Both the position numbers and the translations under genes were made by a program. Positions 19,844-31,066 of a stretch of 38,915 bases of DNA are shown one piece after another. The stretch spans positions 1-38,915 of the forward strand of contig JANBPK010000796.1 of the NCBI GenBank assembly GCA_027579435.1, written 5' to 3'. A model generated the notes under the pieces. The model ran no database searches. It had not been told where the DNA came from and worked only from the letters and a program-made list of their open reading frames with translations. Numbering within the stretch: position 1 is the first letter of the stretch; every line of letters begins with the position of its first letter. This DNA comes from Candolleomyces eurysporus (lineage: Eukaryota > Basidiomycota > Agaricomycetes > Agaricales > Psathyrellaceae).

Positions 19844-21896
19844 ATGACAACCTACGCCAGTAGGGCAACGCCTCAGCAAGCAGTAAACTATTTCTATCGC
19901 CCAGGAGGGTCTGCACCAACGCCACAGCGGCCAGTTGCGGACGTGAGGGATGACTACGAGCGTGAGTTGCCGTGTTATCATCTCATTACCATATCTCATA
20001 GGGCAACTATAAGGATGGTACACCGAGGCTATCCCGAACAACAGGATGTCCCTGTCCCTTCGGTCTGGTATCCTCTCCGAGGTTGCGTGGGCGTTGGATC
20101 GGTTGTGCCGCCTTGCACATAATGACCACTTCTCGTTCAAGGCGTATCCTGGCCTGATTGATGGGCTGTTTGACTGGCCCGAGTGGTATGTTAATGAAGG
20201 CTACAAGGAGGCTACGGATGAACAAGAGCTTTTCTCACCTTCAAGAGATTTTGTCGCCAAACAACGATACGCTCTCGAATCTCTCTTCATCCTCAAGAAT
20301 GGAGCCTTGCAAGAAGCGAATGCTCAAGAACTCCAAAATCATTCCCATACATTATCCCTCATCCTCAACGGCCTTCATAACCTCGATTTCAACAAGGATC
20401 AACACCAGGAAGCCTTATTGCATATCATCGACATTTTCCATGGAATGGCGCCAAACCTACTCATCAACGAGTCCGTTCCGGACTGCTCTAATCCCATCAT
20501 CCCTCTCAAGAGGATTGTCTCCGAGTCAAAAAACAGAAGCTTGATCATTGGGGGATTCAATTCACTGAATGGGATCCTTTCGCATCCTGGAAATGCTCTG
20601 CATTTCTCAAGAACCTCCGAATCCCTCAACGCCGCCATCCGATATCTGCCGTTGTTCATGGACAAGCAGCTGCTTGAGGCAGCATTAGAACACATATACA
20701 TCCACGTAGCTCACTCAGCAACCGCGCGCGCCCTGCTGCTCCATCCCCAGTTTGCAAGCCTCCTCAAGGTACTTTGCAGTCTGATCCTCTCCGAACAACA
20801 ATCTACCGAAGAGAAGGTGACAATGGATATTACGCCACCACACCGTACCGCCCCCGCGACTACAGCGATGACTGCTCGTAATTATGAAATTCCGGCCGAA
20901 GAGTTGAACGCGCTCGGGAATTCGAACGAACCTCATCGCTGTTATGAATGGTGAGTCCTTCTTGCACCTCTAATGTGCTCCAAGCTCAATCCGTGCTGTT
21001 AAAGGATGCGTCTGGGCCTTTCAGCAAATAAAGACGCTGAAATCACCCAAGTTGACATCTGGAACCTCTACAAGGAGACATTTACACCCTATCAAGACCA
21101 AGTAGCCCTTCTTGGGGCCTCGGATGTGATTAAATATGTCACACACGTATTCCCAACGGCGCAAGCTATGGTCCTTCCAGGCACTCCCAACCGCTTCATT
21201 GTCCGCGGCATCGAACGTCGCCAAGAGCTGATTCCAAACGAACGGTTCAAATGCCTATGGAACCGGTCGAGCTGCCCTCAGTCACCCTTCACATCCCCCT
21301 CGGAGCTGTTTGACCACCTGTCGGAGCACCTAGCGGCGCTTCAAACATCTCCAAATGAGCCATGCGTATGGGCGACATGCGCACACACATGTGCTGAACC
21401 TCAACATCTCCGCTCCCATCTACTCACCCACTTGTCAAGTTCTCAACCTCTGCAAAAACATCCCTCTCAAAGCGATACCATCACATACGCGTCAGGCTAC
21501 TACGACGGACCAGGTGCCCTCCCTACCATGCGCCCAATACCCCCAAGAAACACTGTAATTTCATATGAGAAGCCAATCAAGGACCCATCTTCTCTTGCTC
21601 TGACCGCCGTACTCATCATACGCGTGCTATTCAGAACCGCGTTCGCGTCAGCAGAAGCTGCTCCGAAAGCTGACGCAGACCATTTTGGCTTCCCTGGAGC
21701 TATAGACGATGCTAATGATCCTGCTAATGGAGATGCTCAAGCAGCGGACGAGGAAAGTGATAAAGAGGGGGAGAGGAGAGGGAGGAAGGCGTTTGTCGGT
21801 GTTCGCAACATCCTGGAGAACATTCGGTTACGGGATGAAGCACTGATGTCATGGATTACGGAGATGGTTGACGCTACTATACCTGACCTTCATTAA
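19844..21896 (+). CDS. RSC9: RSC chromatin-remodelling complex subunit Rsc9 (ARID2-like)
   Basis: Rsc9 is a subunit of the RSC/PBAF-type SWI/SNF remodeller. Coding is join(19844..19961, 20014..20950, 21005..21896), 648 residues; an in-frame ATG at 19745 is an alternative start. The first splice uses an AAG acceptor and gives RWYTEAIPNNRMSLSLRSGI, SEVAWALDRLCRLAHND, which resembles the conserved Rsc9 N-terminal block. A helical-repeat region follows (LSLILNGLHNLDFN, LLHIIDIFHG). The second splice gives CYEWMRLGLSANKDAEITQ, VDIWNLYKETF and ASDVIKYVTHVFPTAQAMVL, an RFX-type DNA-binding region. Two C2H2-like zinc fingers follow (Cys in FKCLWNRSSC with HLSEH, and Cys in CVWATC with HLLTH). The C-terminus is a helical block. 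The first finger's spacing is loose. Confidence 0.86.
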
Positions 21897-22067
21897 TTTT
21901 CGAGTCTGTCCTTGTGTTGTACTTTACTCAGAAAATCCTCTTGGTCGAGTTAATGAAGTCTAATTAAGGTTCAGAACATCGTGGGAACACTGCGGAAACA
22001 TTGTCAATCCATTGAGAGTCATGAACGCCCGTTCTTGGCCCGTTCCTTGTTCTTTGTCCTATGCGAC

Positions 22068-24554
22068 ATGCAAACTGTCCAAAGGCCAGCTCACATAACC
22101 TCAAAATTCATCGCCCTCTATTCCAAGCTTCTACAGGGAGTCTCACCAAGCCGACTAGAACCTAATGGAAACTCTGAGCAGCTATATGCTGACCTCCTGG
22201 ACCTCGAAGTAGATTCGGTGTTCTTGCTGTGTGAATTGCAAAAGATCTCGAAGGACGACTGCTTGGGGAAACATAAAGTACGCCTTGCATCTCTAGATTT
22301 AGGAGACATGCCGACTCAATGCCTGCTACTCAAGCGGTTCATCAACTCCCTGTTTAGTGCATGCTTACGATATGCCTCGACTAGCGGCTACTCTGAAACG
22401 AGAAAGGATCATGCTCTGGAAACGCTGACCATCCTTTCGCGAGGGTGTCTTTCCAAGGGGCTCTCTGGATGGGAAGTCATGGAACTGGTTGCGGGCTCTG
22501 TTGCTCAGAGTGATCAAGTCTTCAATGTAGCGGGTTCACATTTGGATTCACGAACGAGTGGAGACTGATTGCGGGCTTAGGTCTTCACTGCGACATTGAG
22601 TAAGATCATTGGTGATGAAGAAGAACCAAGTGAGTCCGTATTTTTCTTACTTACGAGTCAACTGATACCTTTGGTCAGTAACTACACGCCGTCATGCTCT
22701 GCGGCTTGGGCTTGCTTTCGTCTGCACGATCAGTCAGTTGAGTCCAGGCGCTTATTTCCTACGTCGGAATCTCTTTCCGTCGATCATCGAAGTGGGTTGT
22801 CTGCTTCTTTGGCGCATATGTTGTCATTACTGACTATTTTGTCTCCTTTTTCAGTTCATTCAATCGACCGGAGCAGAAGCATCTACGCTTGAGGCTGCTG
22901 TGTTTCTGGCAATCCTATCTAATTATCATAAATCTGACGCTGCAAAAATGAATCCCTATTTGAAGAGAATAAAGGACTGTGGAGACGAGCAAGCGATGAG
23001 GAATATCAGGCATGCTACTCTTAGTGCTCTCAACGAGACTGTGAGGTGAGTAGTGTTGTTGTAGGCGTGCCTCAATGGTCGACCTAATGTGCGACCTGGG
23101 CCTTGCAGAGCATACGACGTCGCCAAGGGAGCAAGTGCTAAAGGGACTTTAGCTTCCAACCTCAACTCAGGCTTGACGACCTTGGCCTCCTTGCTCACCC
23201 GTATGAGGTCTAATTCTTCCCCCCAGGCTGAGGCGGGAGAGAAGCCCCAGTTGAGCCAATGTTATTGACCTCGGCTGTGGCCTTTGGCTGATACCATGCC
23301 TTTCCAGCCCTATTCCGCAGGCGGTGGCTTTGCTCCCTGTCTACGAATTTATGGTCAGGAACCCAGTGTTTCCGGTAATTCTGCTGGAGGATCTTGACGT
23401 TGTCAAGTATGCGGACTCACCATGGATTGGAAGCTTCTTGAACTTGGCCTCGCATCTGTTCACTCACGCATCGAGTTCATCCTCGCCGAGAACGGTGGCA
23501 TATGCGAATTTGACTTTGGAGACGCTGCTCTTGCTCGTAGAGAATGAGCATACCGTGGGTCTCATGATTGAAAAATCTGCTCCCAGTGTTTCACTATGTC
23601 GTCAGGTGGGTAGTCTCAATCAACATATGTGGTTAGCTCTAATCTCACTCTGAATTTCAGAGGCTACCCCGGCTGCCCACACCACGGCCAGGTCGACCCA
23701 TTCTGTGCGACGTTCTTGATTGTTGCAATTTGTGGCTTCGTCATAATTTGAATCGTCGTCTTTCTGCTCAGTTATACGTGTGAGCACCATGCATATCCTC
23801 CCTTTGTGTAAAATTGTCATTGACGCCATCTCAGGAAATGCACATGGATCTGCCACAGAACCGTGTGGTACCTTCAAAACCGACGCATACGGCTAGGTGA
23901 GTGTAACCAACAAAGCTCAATGCAGTTTGTCTGATGCTCTCCGGACTTAGAGTATGACTGGAAAGAGTTGTGGATATCCGTCTTTGGGCTACTGTCGTTC
24001 TTGGCTGGTAAATTCGACACCCTTTTAACAACGGGTGGAGTGGGACAGCTGATAGCAAATGTAAGTCTTGAAGTAATTCCGCTGCAGCCTTGGCTTACAG
24101 GATGCCTCAGACGCTATCTCTTCTGCAGCTTGCTATCGCAGGGGCCGACGCGTTCTTGCCAACGCCACAATCAGTGCATGAACTCGTTTACGAGCTTGTC
24201 CGCAACTCTGGCCCTCTTGCAAGACATAAGGAGGTGTTAGATACCCTTGGAGATTCCCCGGATTCCCCGGGAAACGAAGCCTTACGGTATATCCTCGACG
24301 TTACGTTGTTCTACAATGAGAAGATAGGATCGACAGGAGCGAAGGAAGCATCAGACGCGTTGCGGATCATCGTGCAAGAGGTGGAGATGAATGGGCTGCA
24401 TTGCCCAAAGATGACGGTAGAGCGGGAACCTGCGTAAGACAGTCTCTGATGCGCCTGCATATTTTCTGACAACGTGCCGTGCAGGATCCGGGGTGAAGAG
24501 GTTCTGGATTTCGCTCGGTACGCGTGCGGGGACGGGCTGGAATTGATAGCGTGA
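22068..24554 (+). CDS. ARMH3: ARMH3-like armadillo-helical protein (DUF1741 / C10orf76 family)
   Basis: Human ARMH3 is a Golgi-associated factor linked to GBF1 and PI4KB. Twelve exons: join(22068..22277, 22335..22517, 22581..22629, 22679..22791, 22855..23045, 23109..23207, 23308..23605, 23661..23779, 23835..23896, 23951..24060, 24129..24433, 24485..24554), 602 residues. Landmarks are KFIALYSKLLQGVSPSR, SLFSACLRYA, HALETLTILSRG, SGWEVMELVAGSVAQSDQVF, the splice-built RRHALRLGLAFVCTISQLSP, AAVFLAILSNYHKSDA, RLEYDWKELWISVFGLLSFL and DAFLPTPQSVHELVYELVR. The start is the first in-frame ATG and matches where the family begins; the frame stays open upstream to 21957 without a Met. Intron 1 is 57 bp and stop-free, and intron 6 (donor GTCTAA, 100 bp) is the least certain. 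The role in this fungus is inferred from the family only. Confidence 0.82.
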
Positions 24555-24599
24555 CGGAACGCGGGAATTCACGTGTATATGACGTCACGCGGCGTTCCG
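24555..24599. repeat. Inverted repeat enclosing a palindromic CRE-like site
   Basis: CGGAACGC (24555-24562) and GCGTTCCG (24592-24599) are perfect 8-bp inverted arms beginning on the base after the ARMH3-like stop codon. The 29-bp loop holds GAATTC and the full ATF/CREB palindrome TGACGTCA (24580-24587). It could be a 3'-end hairpin in the transcript or part of the GCV2 upstream region. Confidence 0.6.
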
Positions 24600-24914
24600 A
24601 GGGATCCGAGCCATGAAGAAAAAGTTTTTGTTCGGGGCAAGGCCAGAGTCAAGATTTGGCCGACAGACTCGCTTTTGGCCTCTCTCCAGTGTCCCCAAAA
24701 TTATATCTGCCATTTAACAGGGATTTTCCCCTTTTTTCTGCCCCCCGCGCCTGCATTCTTTGCGCTTTTTCGAGTTGGCGATGAATATTCCAATTATTCC
24801 CGAAATCAGCCTATTTTACGTCGATAGATCCCTGACTCGGTGAATGGCCTTTTTCTGCGTCGCTGGAATATTACTTCCCGCCTCGTTCCTTCCCCCCCAT
24901 TCTCCACCTCAGCC
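24600..24914 (+). promoter_or_regulatory. GCV2 upstream region
   Basis: The 360 bp between the ARMH3-like stop and the GCV2 start hold no gene; the short open frames in it look random. Long pyrimidine tracts (CCCCTTTTTTCTGCCCCCCGCG around 24729-24750 and CCTTCCCCCCATTCTCC just before the start) are typical of fungal core promoters. The TGACGTCA palindrome lies about 330 bp upstream of the start codon. Confidence 0.5.
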
Positions 24915-27900
24915 ATGCTTCGTCTGCGCTGTGTACAGAGGCTTCCCCGTCCTCAGTACAAGGGGGTCGCTCCTATCTGGTCCGTGCGCCGTGGTCTTGC
25001 GAGTCTCAAACCGCCATCCTCCCTCTTCGCGCCTCTGGACACTTTCCATGAACGCCATATCGGTCCAGATGACGCAGAGACGAACACCATGCTCAAGAAG
25101 CTAGGCTACGACTCGATGGAGGCTTTCATTGCTGCCACCGTGCCTCCAAAGATTCGCATCCCAAGCGCCACTGTCAGCAACGAATCCATTCCTGCACTCA
25201 GCGAGTCCCAGCTCCAAGCCCAGGCNAAGGCTTTAGGGGGTCAGAACCAGACGTTTAAGAATTANATTGGCATGGGGTACCACAATGCTGTCATTCCGCC
25301 AGTGATTCTCCGCAACGTATGCCCCGCTTTATCGTCCTACAGGCAATGAGCTCAACCGCCTGCACTAGGTCATGGAGAATCCCGCGTGGTATACTCAATA
25401 CACTCCCTATCAACCGGAGATAGCCCAAGGTAAGATTTTCCNGTCTTGGCGCCTATAGCATTCTAAATTTAGCACAGGTCGTTTGGAGAGTCTCATCAAC
25501 TTCCAAGCAATGGTGATGTCGTTGACCAGTATGGACATNGCCAATGCCTCCCTTCTAGACGAGGCTACNGCCGCGGCNGAGGGAATGGTCATGGCCGCTG
25601 CCTCTGCTCCNAAGAAACGAACCTTCATCGTCGATTCTGGAGTTTCCCCACAAACGTTGGCCGTTATCAAAAGCCGAGCCAAGGGTTTCAAAGTTAACAT
25701 TGTCGTCGGGGACGCGTCCGCGTTAATCCAAGATCCCAAGCTCAAGACGGACATCTGCGGCNTTCTTGTCCAATATCCCGATGTTGATGGTCACATCAAG
25801 GACTGGGCCTCGTTGGCGGAGACAACGCACAAGCTCGGNGGCTTGGTAGTCGCCGCCACCGATCTTTTGGCCTTGACNAAGCTGAAGGCTCCTGGAGAGT
25901 GGGGTGCTGATATCGTTGTTGGAAACTCCGCTCGGTTCGGTGTTCCTGCAGGATACGGTGGTCCGCACGCAGCGTTCTTNGCCGTTACTGAGAAGTTGAA
26001 GCGGAAGATGCCTGGTCGTCTCATTGGTCTCAGNCGAGATGCTCANGGCAAACCGGCTTATCGCTTGGCTCTGCAAAGTGCGCATTCCTTGTCATGTCGT
26101 NTGCTTNTGAGAGATTGACCTATTGTNTAGCNCGGGANCAGCACATTCGTCGAGAGAAGGCCACCAGCAATATCTGTACTGCCCAGGCGCTACTGGCNAA
26201 CATGGCTGCGATGTACGCTGTTTATCATGGTCCTGAAGGCCTGAACCGCATCGCNAACAAGGTCCACGGCTTTGCTCAGGTTTTCAAGTCGTCGGTGGAG
26301 TCATTCGGTTACAAGGTCGAGAACACCGCCTTCTTCGACACTCTGACTCTCGATGTGACTGGCGCTGCTTCAGGCGCTGACGCTGTTCATGCTGCGGCCG
26401 TCGCAGCCAAGATCAACCTTCGACCCATTGACGACAAGCGGGTTGGTGTCACTTTCGATGAAAGCGTAACCCCGGCGGAGCTTGTTAGCTTGATCAATGT
26501 ATTCGCCGCCGCTTCCTCGAAACCCGCTGTTGCCCTGGCAGATTTGTCGGAACCTACCCAGTCAGACATCCCTTCCGAGTTGCAACGAACCTCGCAAATC
26601 TTGCCTCACCCTGTGTTCAACAAGCATCATTCGGAAACCGAGATGCTGCGATATATCAACCACCTTTCTTCGAAGGACCTTAGTCTTGTTCACACCATGA
26701 TCCCCCTTGGAAGCTGCACTATGAAGCTGAACAGCACTAGCAGTATGATTCCCCTCACCTGGCCGGAATTCAGCAACATTCATCCGTTTGCCCCCCACGA
26801 TCAGGTTCAAGGCTACTTGACAATCATCAAGGTCGGTTCTATTGATATCTCACTAGCGTTGAACTTACGCAATTGTACAGGAATTGGAAGAGTATCTTTG
26901 CAAGATTACNGGGTTCCACGCTGCATCCCTTCAGCCCAACTCTGGCGCTGCTGGAGAGTACGCAGGTCTCTGCACGATTCGTGCCTATCACGAGTCTCGA
27001 GGTGAAGGTCATAGAGATGTTTGCCTGATTCCCCTCAGTGCACACGGAACAAATCCTGCTGTACGTTTGTTGCTTNCTGCCTATAAACTGTGACACTAAC
27101 TTGGACTGGCGCAGTCCGCCGCATTGGCAGGATTGAAGGTCGTTTCCGTGAAGGTCCATAACGATGGTAACCTGGATCTCGAAGACTTGAAAGCCAAGGC
27201 AGAGAAGCACAAGGACAATCTCGCAGCCTTCATGGTAANATATTCTGATATTGTNTCCTCGNCAAAGCTAACGCAGCGCTTGTAGATCACTTATCCTTCG
27301 ACCTTCGGTGTCTTCGAAGACGGTGTTCAAGAAGCCTGCAAGATCATTCANGAGAACGGNGGTCAGGTCTANCTNGACGGTGCCAATCTCAATGCTCAGG
27401 TNGGCTTGACCAACCCCGCTACNTGCGGTGGTGATGTNTGCCATCTCAACCTCCACAAGACCTTCGCTATGTAAGTCCGCGAGNTCTTCTCTNAATNNAT
27501 CTGATCTAACGTTCNCTTCAGTCCTCATGGTGGAGGCGGACCTGGAGTTGGGCCTATTTGCGTTGCCGAGCANCTTGCTCCCTTCTTACCTGGCCACAAC
27601 TCCTTGCCCCAGCAAGGAGCCAAGGCTATCGATGCCGTCGCCGCCGCGCCTTTCGGAAGCGCATCCATCCTCTTGATTTCGTGGGCATACATCAAGATGC
27701 TGGGTGGCAAGGGCCTCGTCGACTCATCCAAGATCGCTCTGCTGAACGCCAACTACATGGCTCANCGACTTGCACCCTACTACACCTTGAGATACAAGAA
27801 CGCCAACGACNGTGTTGCACACGAGCTTCTGATCGACCTNGCCGAATTCGACAAGAGTGCAGGCCTCAAGGTTACCGACTTTGCGAAACGGCTCCAGGAC

Positions 27901-28444
27901 TACGGATTCCACCCCCCTACCTGCTCGTGGCCCATCTCTACTTGCATGCTCATCGAGCCCACCGAGTCAGAGACCCTCGAAGAGCTGGATAGGTTCTGTG
28001 ACGCTATGATCCAGATTCGTAAGGAGGCCGATGACATTATTGCTGGCAAGCAGCCCAAGGACAACAACCTCCTCAAGAACGCCCCACACCCCGTCTCTGT
28101 CATTTCGCTGACCGAGGAACAATGGAACCGGTGAGTGANNTTCCTTCTACCACGTTAACNCAAGTTGCTTAAACTTGCCTAGACCGTACACNCGCGAGAN
28201 CGCAGCTTTCCCCTTGCCTTGGNTGAAGGAGAAGAAATTCTGGCCCACTGTTGGCCGACTTGATGATGGTATGTCTTTATNGCAATCAATGCTGCCTTTC
28301 TCTGACGCTCGATCTCTTACCCAAAGCATATGGAGACTTGAATCTTATTGTAAGTCTAGCTTCATATTATGAATCATTGAGACCCTGCTGACCGAGTCGT
28401 TTTAGTGTGACTGCCCCTCAGTAGAAGAACTGGCTACCAACTAG
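24915..28444 (+). CDS. GCV2: Glycine dehydrogenase (decarboxylating), P-protein of glycine cleavage
   Basis: The mitochondrial P-protein decarboxylates glycine with PLP and passes the aminomethyl group to the H-protein lipoyl arm, feeding 5,10-methylene-THF production. Eleven exons: join(24915..25316, 25369..25429, 25478..26077, 26131..26831, 26881..27060, 27115..27234, 27286..27470, 27522..28130, 28183..28268, 28327..28349, 28406..28444), 1001 residues, normal length. The start is followed by an Arg-rich, acid-free presequence ([17 protein letters not shown]). Landmarks are [31 protein letters not shown] (splice-formed), [48 protein letters not shown] and the PLP lysine in [20 protein letters not shown] (Lys about 746). 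The ending is [20 protein letters not shown] and [12 protein letters not shown]. About 31 coding bases are N, nearly all at third codon positions. Confidence 0.97.
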
Positions 28445-28620
28445 ACATTTAGACGATGATACCTACCTACCTTACCGCATTGGCGCTCTATTCCTCTAGA
28501 CGACTCATTCATGCCCCTCATGACGCGCTGCTCAACCAAGCGCAATTCCGCATTCATTGTGTATCANTAGACAATCGTTTCCGTTTTCCGGTTTTGGGGA
28601 TTAGGTACTTCTCTCTCNGA

Positions 28621-30843
28621 TTAATCAATAGATTTTTGCGTTATTCTACGGTACAACGATGGCAAATGTTTTTCTATCTGNGCTAAAACCTCCCCTTCGA
28701 CGCGATAACTCCTCGCGAATTTCACCAANATCATGACTGTGTCCAGCGTTGGTTTCTTCCCTGCATCAGGCATGTCTTGCAAAACCACCTTGCGAGCCAT
28801 GTTGAGGTGNCCGCACCGACACANACANTCNACCCANGTGTTCCAATTGTGAAGGTCGAAAGAGAAGCCATCTCGAGAAAGCTTGCGCCAGATAGCGTGT
28901 GCTGTGTGGATATCGTTGGCATACCCGCATCCATCCAATATGTTGCTGACGGTAACGCAGTTGAAGNTACCAGTGAGGTACATCAACTCCCAAACCCTGT
29001 ACGCNTCACCAAAACATCCCAGTCGTTGGTAGGTGCTGATGAGCTGCGAGAGGATGATGGAATCGGGTTCCAGAGAAGCGTCCAGCGAAAGGAGGTCGTG
29101 CGTCCGGCGCGTCACGTTGATCAATTCGCTCTTGAAATCACTGTCGACGTCTCCTTCGCGGTGCAGCTTGGTGGCCAAGAACCCGATTTGAGTGAGGAGG
29201 ATGTTGTACACCTTGGTTGTAACTTCGATTCCGGCTCTTCGCATATCTTTGACGATGCTGAAGTATTCCTGGATAGCTGGGACCCAACGTGTGCCGAATT
29301 GCTTCTTGCTGAAATGCTGTAGGACGATAGCNTANCCGTCTTCGTCGAGCACTGGTTGGCGAACGCGGTATGCTTCCCAGGCTTCCTCCGGCGATGNGGA
29401 GCGTTGGATATCCAAGCANATCATGGGGGCTGCGATGGGACTNACGTCCTTTGGNATCCGGTAGGCGTCCATGTCTTCTAATAAACGCTCCGCGGCAGGA
29501 TAATATTTATCGACATCCTGGGCTCGTGAAAGGAGGCGGAAGAGGATATGGTAAATGGTGGCGTCTGGACCTGGAGAATGGCGTAATGAGTTGCTGGGTT
29601 GGTGGAGGGAGGGAGGGGAAGCCGCAGCGAGATCCTCGTAGAGGAGCAGGGCTTCCTCGAGGTAATCGTCCGAGCGTCTTTGGAGCGACTTCCTCCACAG
29701 GCCCCGGAGGATTGGTGCCACCAGGCCGGCATCAGGACGAATACCAGCGGCCCTGGATGCGTCGTAGATGCGCAAGGCTTCTGACAANTTGTCAGCCCTG
29801 GCACAGTTACTGATGACGACAGTCCAGTGACGAACGTCGCATTGAACTTCCAACCCTCTCTGGGCCAATTCTATGTCGGATAGGGTGTGCGAATGACGGA
29901 GAATGTAGCGTAGGGCGTTTGATGGGTTGACACTCCGATTTGAAGATGATTGGAATAAATCTATTGCTGCTTGAACTCCAGAGTTCTGGGCNACTCGTGA
30001 AAGTTGGGTGGCCCACGCGTTGGAGCCGTTGNTATCCTTCGACATGGACTCGTACACCCCCCGAATTTTCTGGCCCGAGGCGCTCAAAGATGCCCCTTCA
30101 AACAGCTTGGTGATGAGGTCCACGGTTGTGGTGCTGTAGGGNATNCGCCATAACTCCAAAAGGTCGAGTACAGGGACAAAGGNCTCCGGCGTCGGTTGCT
30201 CTCCGTTGAACTCCAAAGACTTCCAAAAGGCATTGATGACGATATTTGCGACGGCCTGGTTGGGGCGACAGCCCATGCGGTGCATGTTGTGGACTGCGCT
30301 TCGGACGAACTCGAACGGGACCTGGTCGACTGAAGCNTCTANGACGACCAAAAAATGGTCGATNGTTGGNATGTAGCGACCAGGTAATGTTGGCATCTTC
30401 TTGAGGAAATCCAAGGCTACCTGAGGTTGAATCTTCTCCGCGAGGCCCTCGACAATCGTGGTGTAGAGGTCGAGGGAAGGCGACATGTCGAAGACCGGTT
30501 CCAAGTCGTACAGGAGCTCTTGAATACGCTGGATATCTTCCGGTCGACCCGAGGATGCCAGCTTACGCAGGATGGACGTGACATCNTGTTTCTGCAGTAG
30601 TGGTTCGGTCTGAGAAGTGAATTTGGTCTTCCTCAACTCCTCGACGAAGGTGGGGTAGACTGAATGGATGGTGAAGGNGTCTTTTGCCGTCTTCAAGCTG
30701 TTTGCATAAGATTTGGCTGCTTTGGCCAAGTCTTGTTTTGCGTCTACCGCTGGGGTGCGGTAAGCTCTATGAGCGTGGGGTAGCCCTGGCCTGGCGGCAT
30801 GTCGAACGCTAAGAGGCCGAATGAAGGATCTGCCTAGAAACAT
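28621..30843 (-). CDS. Mitochondrial pentatricopeptide-repeat (PPR) protein
   Basis: A single exon of 740 residues. The N-terminus is Arg-rich, amphipathic and free of acidic residues for about 30 residues (MFLGRSFIRPLSVRHAARPG), which fits a mitochondrial presequence. Repeated helical hairpins of about 35 residues follow. Examples are LYTTIVEGLAEKIQPQVALDF, HWTVVISNCARADxLSEALR with IYDASRAAGIRPDAGLVAPI, IYHILFRLLSRAQDVDK, LISTYQRLGCFGxAYRVWEL and SNILDGCGYANDIHTAHAIW, all PPR-like. Fungal PPR proteins of this kind usually act in mitochondrial RNA stability or translation (compare Aep3 and Cbp1 types), but I cannot assign a target. About 27 codons contain N, mostly at third positions. It converges on GCV2 with 176 bp between and diverges from SSS1. 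Confidence 0.85.
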   Translation of the reverse strand: MFLGRSFIRPLSVRHAARPGLPHAHRAYRTPAVDAKQDLAKAAKSYANSLKTAKDXFTIHSVYPTFVEELRKTKFTSQTEPLLQKXDVTSILRKLASSGRPEDIQRIQELLYDLEPVFDMSPSLDLYTTIVEGLAEKIQPQVALDFLKKMPTLPGRYXPXIDHFLVVXXASVDQVPFEFVRSAVHNMHRMGCRPNQAVANIVINAFWKSLEFNGEQPTPEXFVPVLDLLELWXXPYSTTTVDLITKLFEGASLSASGQKIRGVYESMSKDXNGSNAWATQLSRXAQNSGVQAAIDLFQSSSNRSVNPSNALRYILRHSHTLSDIELAQRGLEVQCDVRHWTVVISNCARADXLSEALRIYDASRAAGIRPDAGLVAPILRGLWRKSLQRRSDDYLEEALLLYEDLAAASPPSLHQPSNSLRHSPGPDATIYHILFRLLSRAQDVDKYYPAAERLLEDMDAYRXPKDXSPIAAPMXCLDIQRSXSPEEAWEAYRVRQPVLDEDXXAIVLQHFSKKQFGTRWVPAIQEYFSIVKDMRRAGIEVTTKVYNILLTQIGFLATKLHREGDVDSDFKSELINVTRRTHDLLSLDASLEPDSIILSQLISTYQRLGCFGXAYRVWELMYLTGXFNCVTVSNILDGCGYANDIHTAHAIWRKLSRDGFSFDLHNWNXWXXCXCRCXHLNMARKVVLQDMPDAGKKPTLDTVMXLVKFARSYRVEGEVLXQIEKHLPSLYRRITQKSID

Positions 30844-31066
30844 TCATGCGTGCCACTAGAAAAGGACTTAGCCGTAGAGAAATTGGAATGGCTTCGGAGA
30901 ATACTCACAGCAGGGCGCGGCGAACTTGTGATCAAAAATCAAAAGAAACCGGAAATTGTGAATTTCGGTCAACGTGTCCATTGCCGTGGGAAAACGACAC
31001 ATCCTCANANCGCCAGCACACTCGAGCGTTTCAGAAACCAGCTCTCTTCCTCACCACCACCACATN
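30844..31066. promoter_or_regulatory. Divergent promoter, PPR gene / SSS1
   Basis: This is 223 bp between start codons. A CT/CA-rich stretch (CAGCTCTCTTCCTCACCACCACCACAT) lies directly before the SSS1 ATG. No TATA box is clear. Confidence 0.4.

Noticed and set aside
24573..24827. 84-codon ORF between the ARMH3-like gene and GCV2
   Set aside because: It lies in a pyrimidine-rich promoter region with no conserved features or splice context.
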